Source: Incurvaria masculella
Lineage: Eukaryota > Arthropoda > Insecta > Lepidoptera > Incurvariidae
DNA length: 64,000 nucleotides
Direction of reading: 5' to 3'
Assembly (NCBI GenBank): GCA_946894095.1
Contig: OX335655.1
Location: 8,370,001 to 8,434,000, forward strand
The notes under the pieces are model-generated. The model was not told the DNA's origin. It saw only the letters and a list, made by a program, of their open reading frames with translations, and did not search any database. Numbering within the stretch: the first letter of the stretch is position 1; the number at the start of each line of letters is the position of its first letter. This document shows, one piece after another, positions 33,725 through 45,512 of this stretch. The position numbers and the translations under genes were made by a program.

Positions 33725-33935
33725 AAATGGTAAGGTCGATCCAGGCTCGGATTGGTACCATCGGATTGAAAGAAAGTAGGCCGAAGGGGCAATGGAAATT
33801 GTCAGCGTTTTCCACCCAGTTCACAGGTACGTTGAATATAAGGGTAACAATACAAGAAAGGTCCGGTCATGGCACACAATTCCCATGGCGATAGTTGTGG
33901 TATTAGCCAGCAATGGTCTGTCACATAAAAAAATT
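33725..33935 (+). repeat. SINE family A, 3' half
   Basis: gattggtaccatcggattg, aggggcaatggaaattgtc, ttccacccagttcac, ggtccggtcatggcac and agccagcaatggtctgtcac match family A. The short frame inside is not a gene. Confidence 0.65.
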
Positions 33936-34388
33936 AATACGTGTTTAATTTCATTTGATTTCATTTATTTATTCAACTTCTGGTAATCAAACTACACTAA
34001 GTCATGTCACAATTTGATTGATCCGCGGATTCGATCAACCAGTGAAGAAGAACCCGCAGAGAAGCTTCACTGGTCTATAGATTATGTTTTTTTTTGTCTG
34101 TTTAAGACTTAAACATAAAACTTAAAACTTAAAAAAGGTAACTGAAAGGACCTCTGAGGTCTTACCAAAAACTCATAAATTGTTATGATGTTTTCTTTAT
34201 TTATTCCATATTAAGCTGTCAGCACTTGATTCGTTTACTGCTCCGATAAGTTGACGACTACTTATTACTGAGACTACGGTGGTCAGCTCATATATAAAAT
34301 TCCATTTTTCTCCGATCGCTTCGTGACATTTTAATGATTCAGTATTCAATAATCTACACCACAAAAAAAAGATAAAAATAACACTTAC

Positions 34389-34421
34389 ACGAGGGGGTGG
34401 GGACGCAGTAGGCCCCTGGCA
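34389..34421 (-). CDS. Candidate 33-nt micro-exon
   Basis: On the minus strand caatagctttttattcag is followed by 33 GC-rich nt and then gtaagt. The exon is 11 codons, open in all three frames; phase 0 reads CQGPTASPPPR. The acceptor tract and donor are both strong, and the base composition differs sharply from the introns. Phase 0 at both ends makes it compatible with the 43577-43638 exon upstream and the 30695-30805 exon downstream, and skippable as a cassette. Confidence 0.4.
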
Positions 34422-34547
34422 CTGAATAAAAAGCTATTGAAATGAGTAAACGGCGCAGTCAGGAGTTGTAAGTAGATCGTGATATGTGATTAATTTGTGG
34501 TGAGCTTTATTGGTACTGAAATACTGGTTTCTTCGTATCTCTTATAC

Positions 34548-34613
34548 AGGTTGGAGATGTTCGCCTGAGTGTCCTTCACAGGTCTGACACATTATCGAAT
34601 ACACAATTGGAAT
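34548..34613 (-). other. Alternative minus-strand exon or plus-strand exon
   Basis: On minus, tttttattgttagcag precedes a 66-nt block open in phase 0 (IPIVYSIMCQTCEG...) with a weak donor CCT|gtataag. On plus, tctcttatacag precedes the same DNA, read as VGDVRLSVLHRSDTLSN. Both readings look protein-like and at most one can be right. The minus reading would lie 126 bp before the 34389-34421 exon and keep the frame. Confidence 0.2.
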
Positions 34614-35269
34614 CTGCTAACAATAAAAAAAAACAAATTTTAAATATTTCTCGCTTATGGTCTGGTTCTGCAGGCTGTCGGTTATAAGCATATTGTCCCG
34701 AATTGTTCTCCTATTAACGGTTGTTTGAACATTCTAAAAAAAAATGAATATAGGGTGCACCAAGTAATGTTTTTTTTTCAAAACGCTTTACTTTTAGAGA
34801 AAAAGCTAGATTTTTGATGATCTCTTGCTTATACTTTGGATATATATAACGTCTTTATATCTTCAACATACTTTTTTCTGGAACCGATAATGTATGGACA
34901 TTGATTTTTTTTGTTTATTCACTGCTGTAGGTATTTGATTATATAACAGGAAATCGTAATCAGGAAATGTTTTCGCTTGATTATAAACTGGTATCAGATA
35001 AATATCAAATCTGTTAAAGATGCCCGGTCGTACGTTTCGACCTTTATAAGCTTAGCGATTTCACACACATTTTTATCGTTCAAATTACAATAACTAATAA
35101 AACTCAATTCCATTTCTAAACAGGACGAATCGAGTCGAAAGAGCGACAGGAAACACAAAATATATTATGGAACGTCCATACATAGTCGGTGTGCTCCCCA
35201 CGCGATACCTCCACGTCGCAAAGAGTTTGCCGCCATCCATAAACTACCTCGCCGCGTCTCCGCCGCGCG
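34614..35269. other. No gene seen
   Basis: AT-rich, becoming GC-rich (ctccgccgcgcgccgcc) at 35230-35280, where the tandem array starts. Confidence 0.5.
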
Positions 35270-36260
35270 CCGCCACCCGTCGCCCAGCGAGCAAGGCCGG
35301 AAGAGGCGCCTGAAACCCGCTCATAGAGGGCAGCGCAACCACGTATCAGCGATTATGCACTGATGGTAGTTAGTTCGCTTGCGAATTCGAGAAGCGCAAG
35401 CTCGAATGTTCGTTGCAATAAATGGCATCCTGTGCAATTTGTAGTTCCCCCTCCTCCTCCGCTGCCAGCGAGCAAGTAAGGGCTCATTCTTATGCGGCAA
35501 CGTTGCCACGAGTTAGTACGTAGACAATGCCTGATGTTAGTTCGCTGACGAATTCGAGACGCGCAAGATCGAATGTTCGTTTCACTGAATGGCACCCTGT
35601 GCAATTTATAGTTCCCCCTCCTCCTCCGCTGCCAGCGAGCAAGTAAGGGCTCATTCTTATGCGGCAACGTTGCCACGAGTTAGTACGTTGACAATGCCTG
35701 ATGTTATTTCGCTGACGAACTCGAGACGCTCAAGAGCGAATGTTCGTTGCAATAAATAGCACCTTTGCATTTTATAGTTCCCCCTCCTCCTCCGCTGCCA
35801 GCGAGCAAGGAAGGGCTCTTTCGTATGCAGCAACGTTGCCACGAGTTAATGGAAACACAATGACTGATGTTAGTTCGCTGACGAATTCGAGACGCGCAAG
35901 ATTGAATATTCGTTTCAATGAATGGCACCCTGTGCAATTTATAGTCACCCCTCCTCCTCCGCTTCCAGCGAGGAAGTAAGGGCTCATTCTTATGCGGCAA
36001 CGTTGCCACAAGTTAGTAGGTAGACAATGCCTGATGTTAATTCGCTGACGAATTCGAGACGCCCAAGATCGAATGTTCGTTGCAATAAATGGCACCCTGT
36101 GCAATTTATAGTTCCCCTCCTCCTCCGCTGCCAGCGAGCAAATAAAGGCTCATTCGTATGCGGCAACGTTGCCACGAGTTAGTGAAAACACAATGACTGA
36201 TGTTGGTTAGATGACAAATTCGAGACGCGAAAAATCGAATGTTCGTGGCAATAAATAGCG
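35270..36260. repeat. Six-copy tandem repeat, about 167-bp unit
   Basis: The word ctgatgttagttcgctgac and variants recur at about 35362, 35533, 35700, 35866, 36033 and 36199, spacings 166-171 bp. Each unit also has gccagcgagcaagtaaggg, atgcggcaacgttgccac and attcgagacgcgcaag. The outer copies are the most diverged. On the minus strand each unit starts a frame with MATLPHKNEPLLARWQRRRR. Units are not a multiple of three, so the frames shift from copy to copy and no long protein results. Each unit holds a near-palindrome, GGCAACGTTGCC. A minisatellite, perhaps internal to a mobile element. Confidence 0.88.
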
Positions 36261-36269
36261 TCTTTCTAG

Positions 36270-36620
36270 TTCTTACGCGTGGTTGAAACCGTCGGTATAT
36301 GTATTTTCACTAAAAGTGGTTGCGCCGCCCCCAAACAGACGAGTTTCTCTCGCCATTATCGTCCTTCCTTGGTCACAGCCGTCTCCCCTCCGAGGCCACC
36401 GCCCCGCCCCCAGACAGATTATAACGCGGCCGTACGCGAGAGACAATAAAATCTAAAGTGCTATAAACCTGATAATGAAGGCGGGCCGGCGCGGGCAGCT
36501 GGAAAATTAAAAGATCGCGGAAAGTGGTGCCAGCTAATTATTCGTACGCTTTCTTGAGGCACCCCGAGCGCGAGGCGCCGCGCCGGCCGCCACGAGCGGC
36601 TGCGCATGGGAACCGTTAGG
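36270..36620. promoter_or_regulatory. GC-rich CpG island, probable regulatory element
   Basis: 350 bp of CpG-rich DNA after the tandem repeats. It includes cggccgtacgcgagag, ggcgggccggcgcgggc, a CAGCTG E-box followed by gaaaattaaaag, and ccagctaattattcg, which holds a TAATTA homeodomain-type core. No frame has exon-like boundaries. The segment 36311-36343 is shared with 1743-1775. The 115-codon frame at 36606-36953 starts at its edge but has no support. It may be a promoter of an unseen gene or a conserved enhancer. Confidence 0.35.
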
Positions 36621-37559
36621 TACCGCTCAAATTGCATACCGACAAGTTTGATGTCTTCCCAGTCCGCTCAGGTGGCCAATTCTGGCGTCAACTGGATTAT
36701 GTTCCTTAACGCGTGTTTGGCGGATGGGAGCAAAAAGGAAAAAGTGTCCGACCGACACTTTTGCTGTCACAGAGACAGCTTCAGTCCCCCCGTTGACCCA
36801 TATTACTTTACGGCCAAAATGGTAACACTGATACCTGTCTCTTGTCTGCTTGTCTTTTTATTTGTGAAAAATAAGACAGGCACTAGTGTTCCGGCCGTCG
36901 GCGAGGTTGTTGGCCAATGCGGAACAATGCATTGGTTTCGAAATGTAGACTAAGCGTCAATTTTAATAAAATAGACGTTTAGTGCCTTAAGAGAAATCTC
37001 GTGTTTAACTTGACGACTGGCGCTTGTGAAATGTTATTTCTTCCGGCTTTGAAGTATTTATTGAGGTAATCTATTCGTTCCTATCGCTTGTCCCCACGAC
37101 GCCTCTCGCTCTTTAGTTTACATAAGGAACACGCACTTCTTAATCCTCACTGATAAGAAAATAACTTCAGACCTATTCAGGTGCATTAACAAAACGCATG
37201 GATTCGGGAACACCGTGTGCCGCTGCGATCGATTAATTCCTATCCTGAGGACACACCTGATTCATCAAAACGAAATTCCCAGAATTGTCCTACAGCTATC
37301 AAGATGATTCCGTAATCGACAGCATGGTGGCCTAAACGACATGTTCCTAGATATTATTATTATTACCAACGCTCATATACGACCAAGAAAGCTATAAAAG
37401 TATTTAATAATCATGAATTTTGTGAAAATAATGAAGATCTTTAATGTTCAATGGCTTAAAAGGGGAAATTAAGACGGTGGTACTTTTATTCGTGATCTAT
37501 CGATGTAGTACTAAATATATCTATAAATGTATTGTATTTATTAATTGTAATTTATATTG

Positions 37560-37960
37560 CTTATTATAATAATTAATTAGTGCCCCAATGTCCATTACTA
37601 ATGGGAGGAGTTTACAAGACCTGGGCTGACAACATGGATTGAAGCACTCTTTACTCTACTTGGTCAATCTATAGTCCGGAACCCATGTACAAGTCCGTAG
37701 ATATTTTACCTTCTCTGCTTATAAGTTGGTTGCATTATGTATTGAAATAAGGTTATTACAGGAAACGACACAGACTGGTACAAGTTCAGTGACAATTGAA
37801 AATCCTCCCGGTGTTACTATATTAATACGCTACAGGTTTAATGGGGTTAAACATCTGTTTCGTTCTCCAAGCTCAATGCACCGTGCTAAAGAAACACCCT
37901 GGCATGGAACCTATTCAATTCTGGACTCCGGTGCAGTAGGCTAATACCACATCATTGGTA
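37560..37960 (+). repeat. SINE family A, diverged
   Basis: ggaacccatgtacaag, agctcaatgcaccgtgct, accctggcatggaacct and agtaggctaataccac are recognisable but much changed. The 72-codon frame across it is repeat sequence. Confidence 0.45.
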
Positions 37961-37989
37961 TGAAGCAAATTGCATCAACATGTCAGTAA

Positions 37990-38748
37990 TAAATTAAAAA
38001 ATATGGGATAAATCTAATGTGAGGGGAGGGGGTCCCACCTCATCATGCCAAATCTCACCAAAGGAATAGCGAGTGAAATAATCATCTGACGTAATGAATG
38101 GAGGCCCTCTTGGGAACGTCTGTAGGTAGCTGAGGTATAGTCGTGTAAACCTTAAGCTGTCAGATATTCCGCAGTACCATGACAATATAAATGATGGCGG
38201 TCAGCGAATGCGACTCAGTCACTTTGTTTCCAAGTCATCTAGTGACAGGTATTTGAAGAATTGACAGTGACTTCAATAGTTATTGAGTCATTGAACTTTT
38301 GTTTCTGGCCGCCCGTTGTCAGGTCAAAAAAGTGTGTGTTGCTTAATAAGCGATTGCGCGTTTTAAGGTTTATTGATGTATTGAACTCTAGAAGCTGGAT
38401 ATAATTAATTATTTTATTTAATTATAACTAAGTATTGGATTTACCCGGGTTATTCTTTAAAAAAAACGATTTCATTTAACTCAAACCATCAATATCTACA
38501 AAATTGATTACTTTTGAATGGAGCGTTTTAACGGCAGGAAATTAAAATGTATAGGGATAATTTATTTGGAAGGAAACATCTTATTGAAAGTTAATGTAAT
38601 AATATGAAAAAAATGTCCTGATATTTGAACATGACTTAAAATGGAAACCAGAACCTATGAGGAATACAATCTATGCATTGTTTTGAAATTTTAATAATAT
38701 AAATTAATTGATAATTCTCACTACAGGTATCTAACCTATACTTGAATA
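37990..38748. other. No gene seen
   Basis: A 63-codon minus frame at 37994-38185 (GC-balanced, FPRGPPFITSDDYF) has no start or splice support. The rest is AT-rich. Confidence 0.4.
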
Positions 38749-40066
38749 CCAGGGTGGTCCCAGAAATAGCCGACCAGACGTATAGATGACGGTTATTATT
38801 TGAAAAAAACTGCCTTCGTTTGAAAGTAGACATCAAATTTAATTTAAATTTAAAACATACTGCGCTTTTTTGTATTCATTTGTCAGCCATCAATAGTGAA
38901 CGCTCTCAGTGAAGTTTTAAACATGGATAAAAATGGTCACCACGGCTATTTGATTAAACTTTTTCATCTTAAAGGAAGTAATTATTAGTATTCCAATTAG
39001 GTAAATATTACCTTTGGTCCAACTCCAACGAATATTAAAGTTGAGCTAAATTCAACGTGGGGGGAGTCTGCTGCATGGTTTAGGACAAAAAATATATTGG
39101 GTGGCTTAGTTTAGACGGGGTCGTACGAGCTGCGAAGATGAACACCGCAGAGGTAGGAATCCAAAAAGTGCTGTTCATCGAATATTGACTGAAAATTGGG
39201 AAATGATGTTCGCAAGGTGGGTACCGCGTTTCCTCCCAGTGGGTCAAAAACAGCTTAGTGAGGATGTTTCAGTCGAGCGTTTGACGATGTTTTACAATAA
39301 TAGAGCTGAATTTGTGCGCCAATTCGTAACGATGTACGAGAGATTGTTCCATAGTTCCATACCTGAGACCAAAGAACAGGACGTATATTCTTGGCATTCA
39401 GTCATTGCGGATTCAGTAGAGTTAACAGAAGAAGAATTTACTTTGACATTACTGTTAACTCAACTGAATCCGCAATGACTGAATGCCAAGAATACACGCC
39501 CTGTCAAAACAATGGACTCAAAGGGGATATCGGGCTCCAAAGAAGGCTAAAACAGTTCTATGTGCTGTTTTTTGGGATGCACCTGGGATAATTTTCATTG
39601 ATTATCTTCAAAAAGCTAAAACTATCAACATCGAGTATTATGCGATCTTAATGCAGCATATAGAAAAAAATAAAAAAATGGCCACATTAGGCAAAAATTA
39701 AAGTTATGTTTCATCAAGACAATGCACCAGTTCACAGATACGTAATTGTGAATGCCTATATAAATGAGTTAAAATTCCTATTGAGTCCTCATGCATCATA
39801 TTCGCCAGTTTTAGCCCCCTTGGATAATTTTATTTTTCGAAACTTGAAAAAATACCTCGGCGGTAAAACATTTGCCAACAATGAAGACGTAGAGTTGGCG
39901 GTTGATGGCTATTTTGAGGAGCTCGACGGTCTTGTTTATAATGAAACAGGGTATCGAAGCTATAGACCATCGCTGAAAAAAGTGTATTGAGTTAAAAGGT
40001 ATAGGATATAATGAGTAAAAAAAAATTTTTTTTTCCCTGTTAGATCGGATAGTTTTGGGCTGGACA
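38749..40066 (+). mobile_element. Mariner-type DNA transposon, decayed
   Basis: About 1.3 kb, the usual mariner length. The left end after TA reads ccagggtggtcccagaaata; the right end reverse-complements to gtccagcccaaaactatcc, an imperfect inverted repeat. Coding remnants in order: MDKNGHHGYLIKLFHLKG near 38924; LTENWEMMFARWVPRFLP at 39186-39240; SVERLTMFYNNRAEFVRQFV; then, after an interruption, RGYRAPKKAKT and VFWDAPGIIFIDYLQ (first catalytic Asp) at about 39570-39610; FHQDNAPVHR (second Asp) at 39710; YSPVLAPLDNFIF and GGKTFANNEDVELAVD (third Asp, D34D-type spacing) near 39820-39900. Three or more frames and internal stops make it inactive. A 129-bp hairpin interrupts the frame at 39376-39504. 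Confidence 0.85.
39376..39504. repeat. Hairpin insertion inside the mariner gene
   Basis: Arms of 53 bp (39376-39428 and 39452-39504) match at 50 positions around a 23-nt loop. It falls between the codons for PETKEQ and QWTQRGYRAP, which are adjacent in related mariner proteins, so it is an insertion and not part of the gene. Confidence 0.85.
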
Positions 40067-41800
40067 ACACACGTATGAGCATCAACAAAAAAAAATCTGC
40101 TCTACTTAGTCCTTTTTGTAAGTAATATGGTATTAGATGCCTTCTAGCTGCCTGCTGCTTGCTTCCGCACCCCGCCCTCCCCGCTTCCGAATGCATGCGT
40201 GTCTAATCTCTATGTAGGCAACGTAACATAGTAATATGCATGATTAATAACCAGCGATGCTTCCATGAGCATTGACTTCTTGAGGGGATCCGTACGGTTG
40301 GGCTAATAACTGTCTTATTTTAAGATACGGTGTTATTAATTGTGGTTTACATGTTTGAGTTACATAATATATGTGCAGGAAATTTCATACTCTACCCTCA
40401 TGTCTGTAATTCCAAGAGTTGTGTAAATTTAGAAAATATGCCCATGTAAACTTTAAGACAAAAAAGTAAGGTGCAGATGGATCTATCGGCGGGGGGCAAA
40501 GGGTGAAACTAACCCCTCCCTTTCCCGTTATTTGATTACTTATTTGGATTGAAAATTATATATTGAAACTATTTTGCTGACACCAAATTTTGAGGACATT
40601 TTTTTTGGTCATTCGTAATCGCCTAACTTTTGGTATTTTGGTAGCTGAGTGGAATTCTGGTCAAGCACAGGTGTAATGGAAATGACCTACGACAACATGT
40701 TTTACATAAGATCGCATTATGATGCGGTGCTGTCACCAGTAGGTACCTCGAGTGGTCCATTTTATGTTTCGAAAACAGTGAAATAGTAGTTGAATTCTTT
40801 TATTGAGACTGCGTGAATCGAGAGTAAAAAAAAAGATGGTAGTTAGAAATCTTTTTGAGTATTCTGGGTTTCAACTTCCCACCGCATAGAGTGTTTTTAA
40901 AGCTTTTTCTTGTCGGTCTGTTCATTTATATGTTGTATGTCGATTTTAAACTAACTTTTTGATTACTTGATAACTTGAAACTTGATCAGTTGACTTGAAA
41001 TTTCAAACAGAGCTCAGAACTTGATAAAATTGTGTTGAAAAAACCATGTTTTTATTTAAATGAAAAACGCGGGGTGCAATACATAATGGCATAATAATGG
41101 TAAGGAGTATAGGTATTTTAGTCGTGCATCCAATGGTTTTTGTTTTAGAGAAAAGAGTTACAAAAATGTTTCTTCATGCTATCTTCATGTTTCTTCTGAA
41201 TAAAGTAATAATATTATTGTCAAGGTTAATTTGAGGTTACACAAATACATCTACATTGAATCGTTGCAACCAAATTGTATAAAATTCAATAAATTTAAAA
41301 AATTAAGTTGTAGGAAACTTAAATTCCAACAATAACAATTTTATTAAATAATATTGATCGTGTGCATGTTTCATCGTAGTGATCCCTTAAGCTCGAGTAA
41401 CTTCATTAGTCGACAGACATGATTTAATTCCAGCCACATATCCCCCATTAACATTTACCGGGAGAAATATTTGCATTAAATTACTATATTCACATCAATT
41501 TGTAATCGATGATGGTGGGTAGGGAAAGGCGAGCATCATTCCTTTTGAGTTCTGGCCGAGTGCAATGACCGCATTCTCGTGAGGGGCATGTCGTGGCATG
41601 GCACCTTTGCAGTTCTTCCAGGAAATTGGTTTAATTGGCGACACATCATGTTTCAAAGATACTTTGCTTCTTCTACGATCTCTACATACATAATATTCTA
41701 TTACGGGTGCTACGTACTTAAACAATACGAAACGCTTTACCAATGGGTTCTTGCACGTACAAATAATACAATTGGGCCTACTGCATTTCTTCCGCAAGAG
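40067..41800. other. No gene seen
   Basis: A C-rich patch at 40140-40200 and otherwise AT-rich DNA. A 78-codon minus frame at 39960-40196 overlaps the mariner end and has no support. Confidence 0.5.
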
Positions 41801-42045
41801 GCGACTAAGGGATTTGGATTGTAGATTTCTTTCTCCCTGGGTGATAGGGTTAATCTCGCCCTGGATGGTACCATCGCATTCAATAAACGGTGCTCGAAGC
41901 GGCAATGAAAATTGGCCGTCTTTTTCATTCAATTAATTGCAATGTAATGCATGCTGCGGCACCTACCCCCATGAGATGTGTTGTTCAAATATCATGACAG
42001 TACGTGTAACACTCACGTCCAGTTTCATAAATACACATACTCAGA
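41801..42045 (+). repeat. SINE family A, 3' half
   Basis: tgatagggttaatctcgccc, ggatggtaccatcgcattc, aagcggcaatgaaaattgg, cctacccccatgagatgtgt and tcatgacagtacgtgt follow the family order and end gtttcataaataca. The 145-codon minus frame at 41495-41932 is repeat sequence. Confidence 0.65.
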
Positions 42046-42558
42046 ATTGAATGTTTGCCACCTCGCCATAACGGCTTCGGTTTTGTAAATTGGGTTCTCT
42101 GTTTTTAATCATTAATCGTATTATCATTTGTAATTCGCAAAAGCATAGGACCTCCGCGTTAGTATTGGAGAATACTGCTTTATTTCATTAACTACAAATC
42201 GCAGATACCTCTAGATTACAACTTTCTTACGAAGAATTGAGCCGCATTTTTTATTCTTATTCCAGTAGTTCCCAGAAATTACGGTTCGAAATAAATAAAC
42301 CTAGTTCATAAAAACTGGAAATTATTATATTCTCAAAACCTTTTCGCTCCATTTTTAAAATTGTCGCAGATAAAATTATGTGGATATCTTGATTTGAATT
42401 TTAATTATTTAAATTAAAAGAGGTACAATAATTCGAATTGTAAATGAGCAAGCGGTGTCCTGAATTTACAGCCAGTAAAGAGAGAGATAACTGCGTATGA
42501 ACTCATTACTTACCTTACCGTTATTTCACGAGTCGTTGTAACTTTAGAAATATCGCTC

Positions 42559-42928
42559 TTAAGGATGTTCCGACAAATACAATGTTTTTTTTTACACAGA
42601 ACGCAAAAATTATTGCACTTTAAGGCACGAATTCGTCAAAAATATTAAATATAGCCATAGTAGTTGAAGCGAAAACATATTCACAATTTCAGGTTTAATG
42701 GTTTCGTTGTAATTGCCGATTAGAAGTTTTACACCGTTAGATGGCGCTGTTAAATAAAAATCGTATTTAAATAAATTGTAACAAAACCAATAATCCTGAA
42801 ATTGTGAAATTGTTTTCGCTGCAAGTAATATGACTATATTAAACTTTTATTATTAATTCGTGGCTTAAAGTGCAATACTTTTTGCGTTATGTGTGCAAAC
42901 AACTTTATATGGTTCGGAACAGCCTTAA
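42559..42928. mobile_element. piggyBac-type MITE with TTAA ends, second family
   Basis: The left end TTAAGGATGTTCCGACA is matched by the reversed right end TTAAGGCTGTTCCGAACC, both starting in TTAA. Subterminal repeats continue (acgcaaaaattattgcactt versus aagtgcaatactttttgcg; cacgaattcg versus aattcgtgg). No coding capacity. Confidence 0.78.
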
Positions 42929-43144
42929 CACTCATGAGGTGACAAAAATCTTAAATATTAAAAGTCACCCAAGCAAGACACTACGTGTTTAAGAAATGTT
43001 TAATAAATAAAAAAATTGCCCTAAGCTAATTATTTTAATACATAGTATGCGCCCAGTAAAACAATGTTCACATTTAACATAACCGATAACATTTTATAAA
43101 TAAATTATGTTCATGGAAGAACAAAATAAGTAAATTATTTAATT

Positions 43145-43210
43145 AGTGGCCTCTGAGCTGTAGACATCGAGAGTCTGTATTTGCATGGCTTAAAACTGAA
43201 TAAATTCGCG
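43145..43210 (+). repeat. 'GAGCTGTAGACTTCG' repeat, fragment
   Basis: gagctgtagacatcgagag and atggcttaaaactgaataaa match 21255-21300. Confidence 0.6.
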
Positions 43211-43576
43211 CACCTATTATTTTTCAATATCCTAATATTTTTCTTGTCAATGTATCAAGAAAATAACGCTTCAGCACAAAACAGAAGTTTTGTTTTTTTT
43301 TTTTATTTATTTTTATCAGCCTGTACATACTTGCTTGAATTATATTAATTGAAATAGCATCAATAGCAAAAATAACAATATAGTTTATTATTTATATTAT
43401 TAATAGAATAGTAGTAATAGTTTAGTAAATATATTACAATATAAGAAGCTCCAAGAAAACAGTCCGTAAAAAGTTTGCAGTTTTGCGATAATATTGCGCG
43501 AAGTGCTGGAGTTTTAAAATACGGCACTAATATGTTGTAATGAATGAGTGTAGGATTACCATTTAAAATGCCTTAC

Positions 43577-43638
43577 CTTATATGTTTGAAGCCAGCGCAG
43601 ATACCTCCCACTTCGCCTCAGTTCTCCCTCTGGTATTC
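43577..43638 (-). CDS. Candidate 62-nt internal coding exon
   Basis: On the minus strand tcaattattttatttcag opens the exon and ATATAAG|gtaagg closes it, both near-consensus. One frame has no stop: two bases completing a codon, then IPEGELRRSGRYLRWLQTYK, ending in phase 0. The other two frames contain stops. The exon is GC-rich against very AT-rich introns and is not repeated in the window. Entering phase is 1 (one base from the previous exon). The next exons by phase are 34389-34421 or 30695-30805. The charged/aromatic sequence suggests a helix in a larger protein; I do not recognise it. Confidence 0.5.
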
Positions 43639-45512
43639 CTGAAATAAAATAATTGACATCAATATAGGGGCTTGATTATCCTCTAGTTTCACTTTCCAAT
43701 TTTAATTGTGGTTCTCTATTAAGTGAAACGATATCAATGTAGATTAAAATTAAAATAATGAGTTCACAGAAGCATCAGCATGAAAGTTGCAATTGTGATT
43801 TGTAATTATATCAACATATCATTCATCACCTTTCGGATGCTAAAGTACTAGATCTGCGTACGTAACGGTGAGGATAGCCTTGCTTAACTAATGGCCCCGA
43901 GTTCAGAGGCCGGCACAGCGACAGTGGATACATCCATAACTTTCACATTTCAATTGGATTATTGTGTAGCCATCAATTTCTGTGTTTGCCAAATTTTCTT
44001 GTGGCGCCTCGTCTCGTTGACGCATTCCTCCGGCGAAACCTCATGTGTTACGTGATGAGTCACTGACAAATAGCCACTAACGCGCATACAACTCGTCGAA
44101 TTGTTTAATTTTGTCGCAAAAAAGGGTTTATAGTTAAAGGATAGCCGTCCTGAAGTCAAAGGAAATTTCGGATTTGAAAATTTTAAGAAATGCATTCTTT
44201 GTCCATTGCCAAAGGCAGAAATTTGCACGGCGACGGCCATCACAATAGCGAAATCGTCTTCCAGGCCTTAAAGGTTCCCTACCCCTAAACGTTGTCAGAT
44301 TTTAAAAATAATATATGTCATTTCAGAAAGATTCATTTTATGTCCGTATGTTTCGATTTTTTTGTAAATATCTATATTTTTCAGTAAAAAAAATCTAAAA
44401 TGAACGTAAAAAAAGATATTTTTTCCAATGTTTATTAGCCAATATTTTCCAATCTAAAAAGTATAAAAAAATATAAATATAATATATTTCTATAATATAA
44501 TTTATGATTCAAAATTTCAAAAAGCAACAGATGGCAACAGTTATCCCCCGTAGTATGGAGAGTTGCCAGGGTAATGACTCGCTTAACGGTGTCCATTTTA
44601 CTTACAATAATATTATAAATGCGAAGTACTTTTGTTGGTATGTTCTTTTAAATAGCAACGGATTCACGTGTTTTTTTATAGAGATCGTTTCTGGTCCGGA
44701 CAGTAACACAGGTTACTTTTATACCGAAAACAAGTTTTTGATATCGTCTCGAGCGGAGCCGGGTACCGCATCTATATAGGGTGCTGTTTTGAATGTGCAA
44801 ACCACTACAAGGGGCTATTCTGGAGACAAAATTAAACAACATAAAATCCTTATATACGCAAATATAAAACACTCACATAGCTGATATTACAAATTAATAC
44901 CGTGCCAAATAAAAATGGTTGCTCGGAAAACAATTTTCTATTTTATAATAACTTTATTATTTCAAAGGCGAAAAGAAAAGTCTATATCATTTACATAGAT
45001 TTCAACAAAAGATATATTTTACAATTGTGTTCTGCCGTTTGAAATGCAGAAATATGTGACAAAACACGTCACTTTTTGTAAAACATTTAGAAACAAGATT
45101 CATTGTTTCTTAAGTACGTCCCTTTTTTCCATGAATGAATTTCATAGAATTTACCTTCTCGATCGATGAGAACATTGAAAGAATTGATAACGGGAGGAGG
45201 GACTGTAATATAATTCTAAAATATGGGTACATAAAAGGAATTGGTAGACCCAATGCCCGCAAAATGTTTGTGTTTTGGTTCAAGTCCAGCATTGCACAAT
45301 TTTCACATAGTATTGCTTTTTACCGTTATTGTGTCTTTTATTAATTTTTCCTTCCTTCATGGTCGATTCCATATATTTATCACATGTGTTTAAATTCAAG
45401 CTGTCCTCTTTGTTTTCATTTTAATTTTAAGACATAAGACATGAGACATTTTATTTGCCACAACACATAAGTACAAAAGGAACATAAAAAAAATAAACTA
45501 AATTAAAAACAC
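43639..45512. other. Intronic/intergenic; possible conserved patch at 43960-44250
   Basis: Mostly AT-rich. 43980-44060 is mixed-composition DNA with CpG steps and a motif, catgtgttacgtgatgagtc; a 94-codon minus frame (43959-44243) covers it but has no splice edges. A trace of the Helitron-like end (gagcggagccgggtacc) is at 44750-44766. Confidence 0.4.

Noticed and set aside
35353..36104. Several 60-110-codon minus frames with MATLPHKNEP
   Set aside because: Arise from the tandem repeat; the unit length shifts frame between copies, so no single protein is encoded.
41495..41932. 145-codon minus frame
   Set aside because: Antisense to SINE family A wording at 41801-41932 and without start context.
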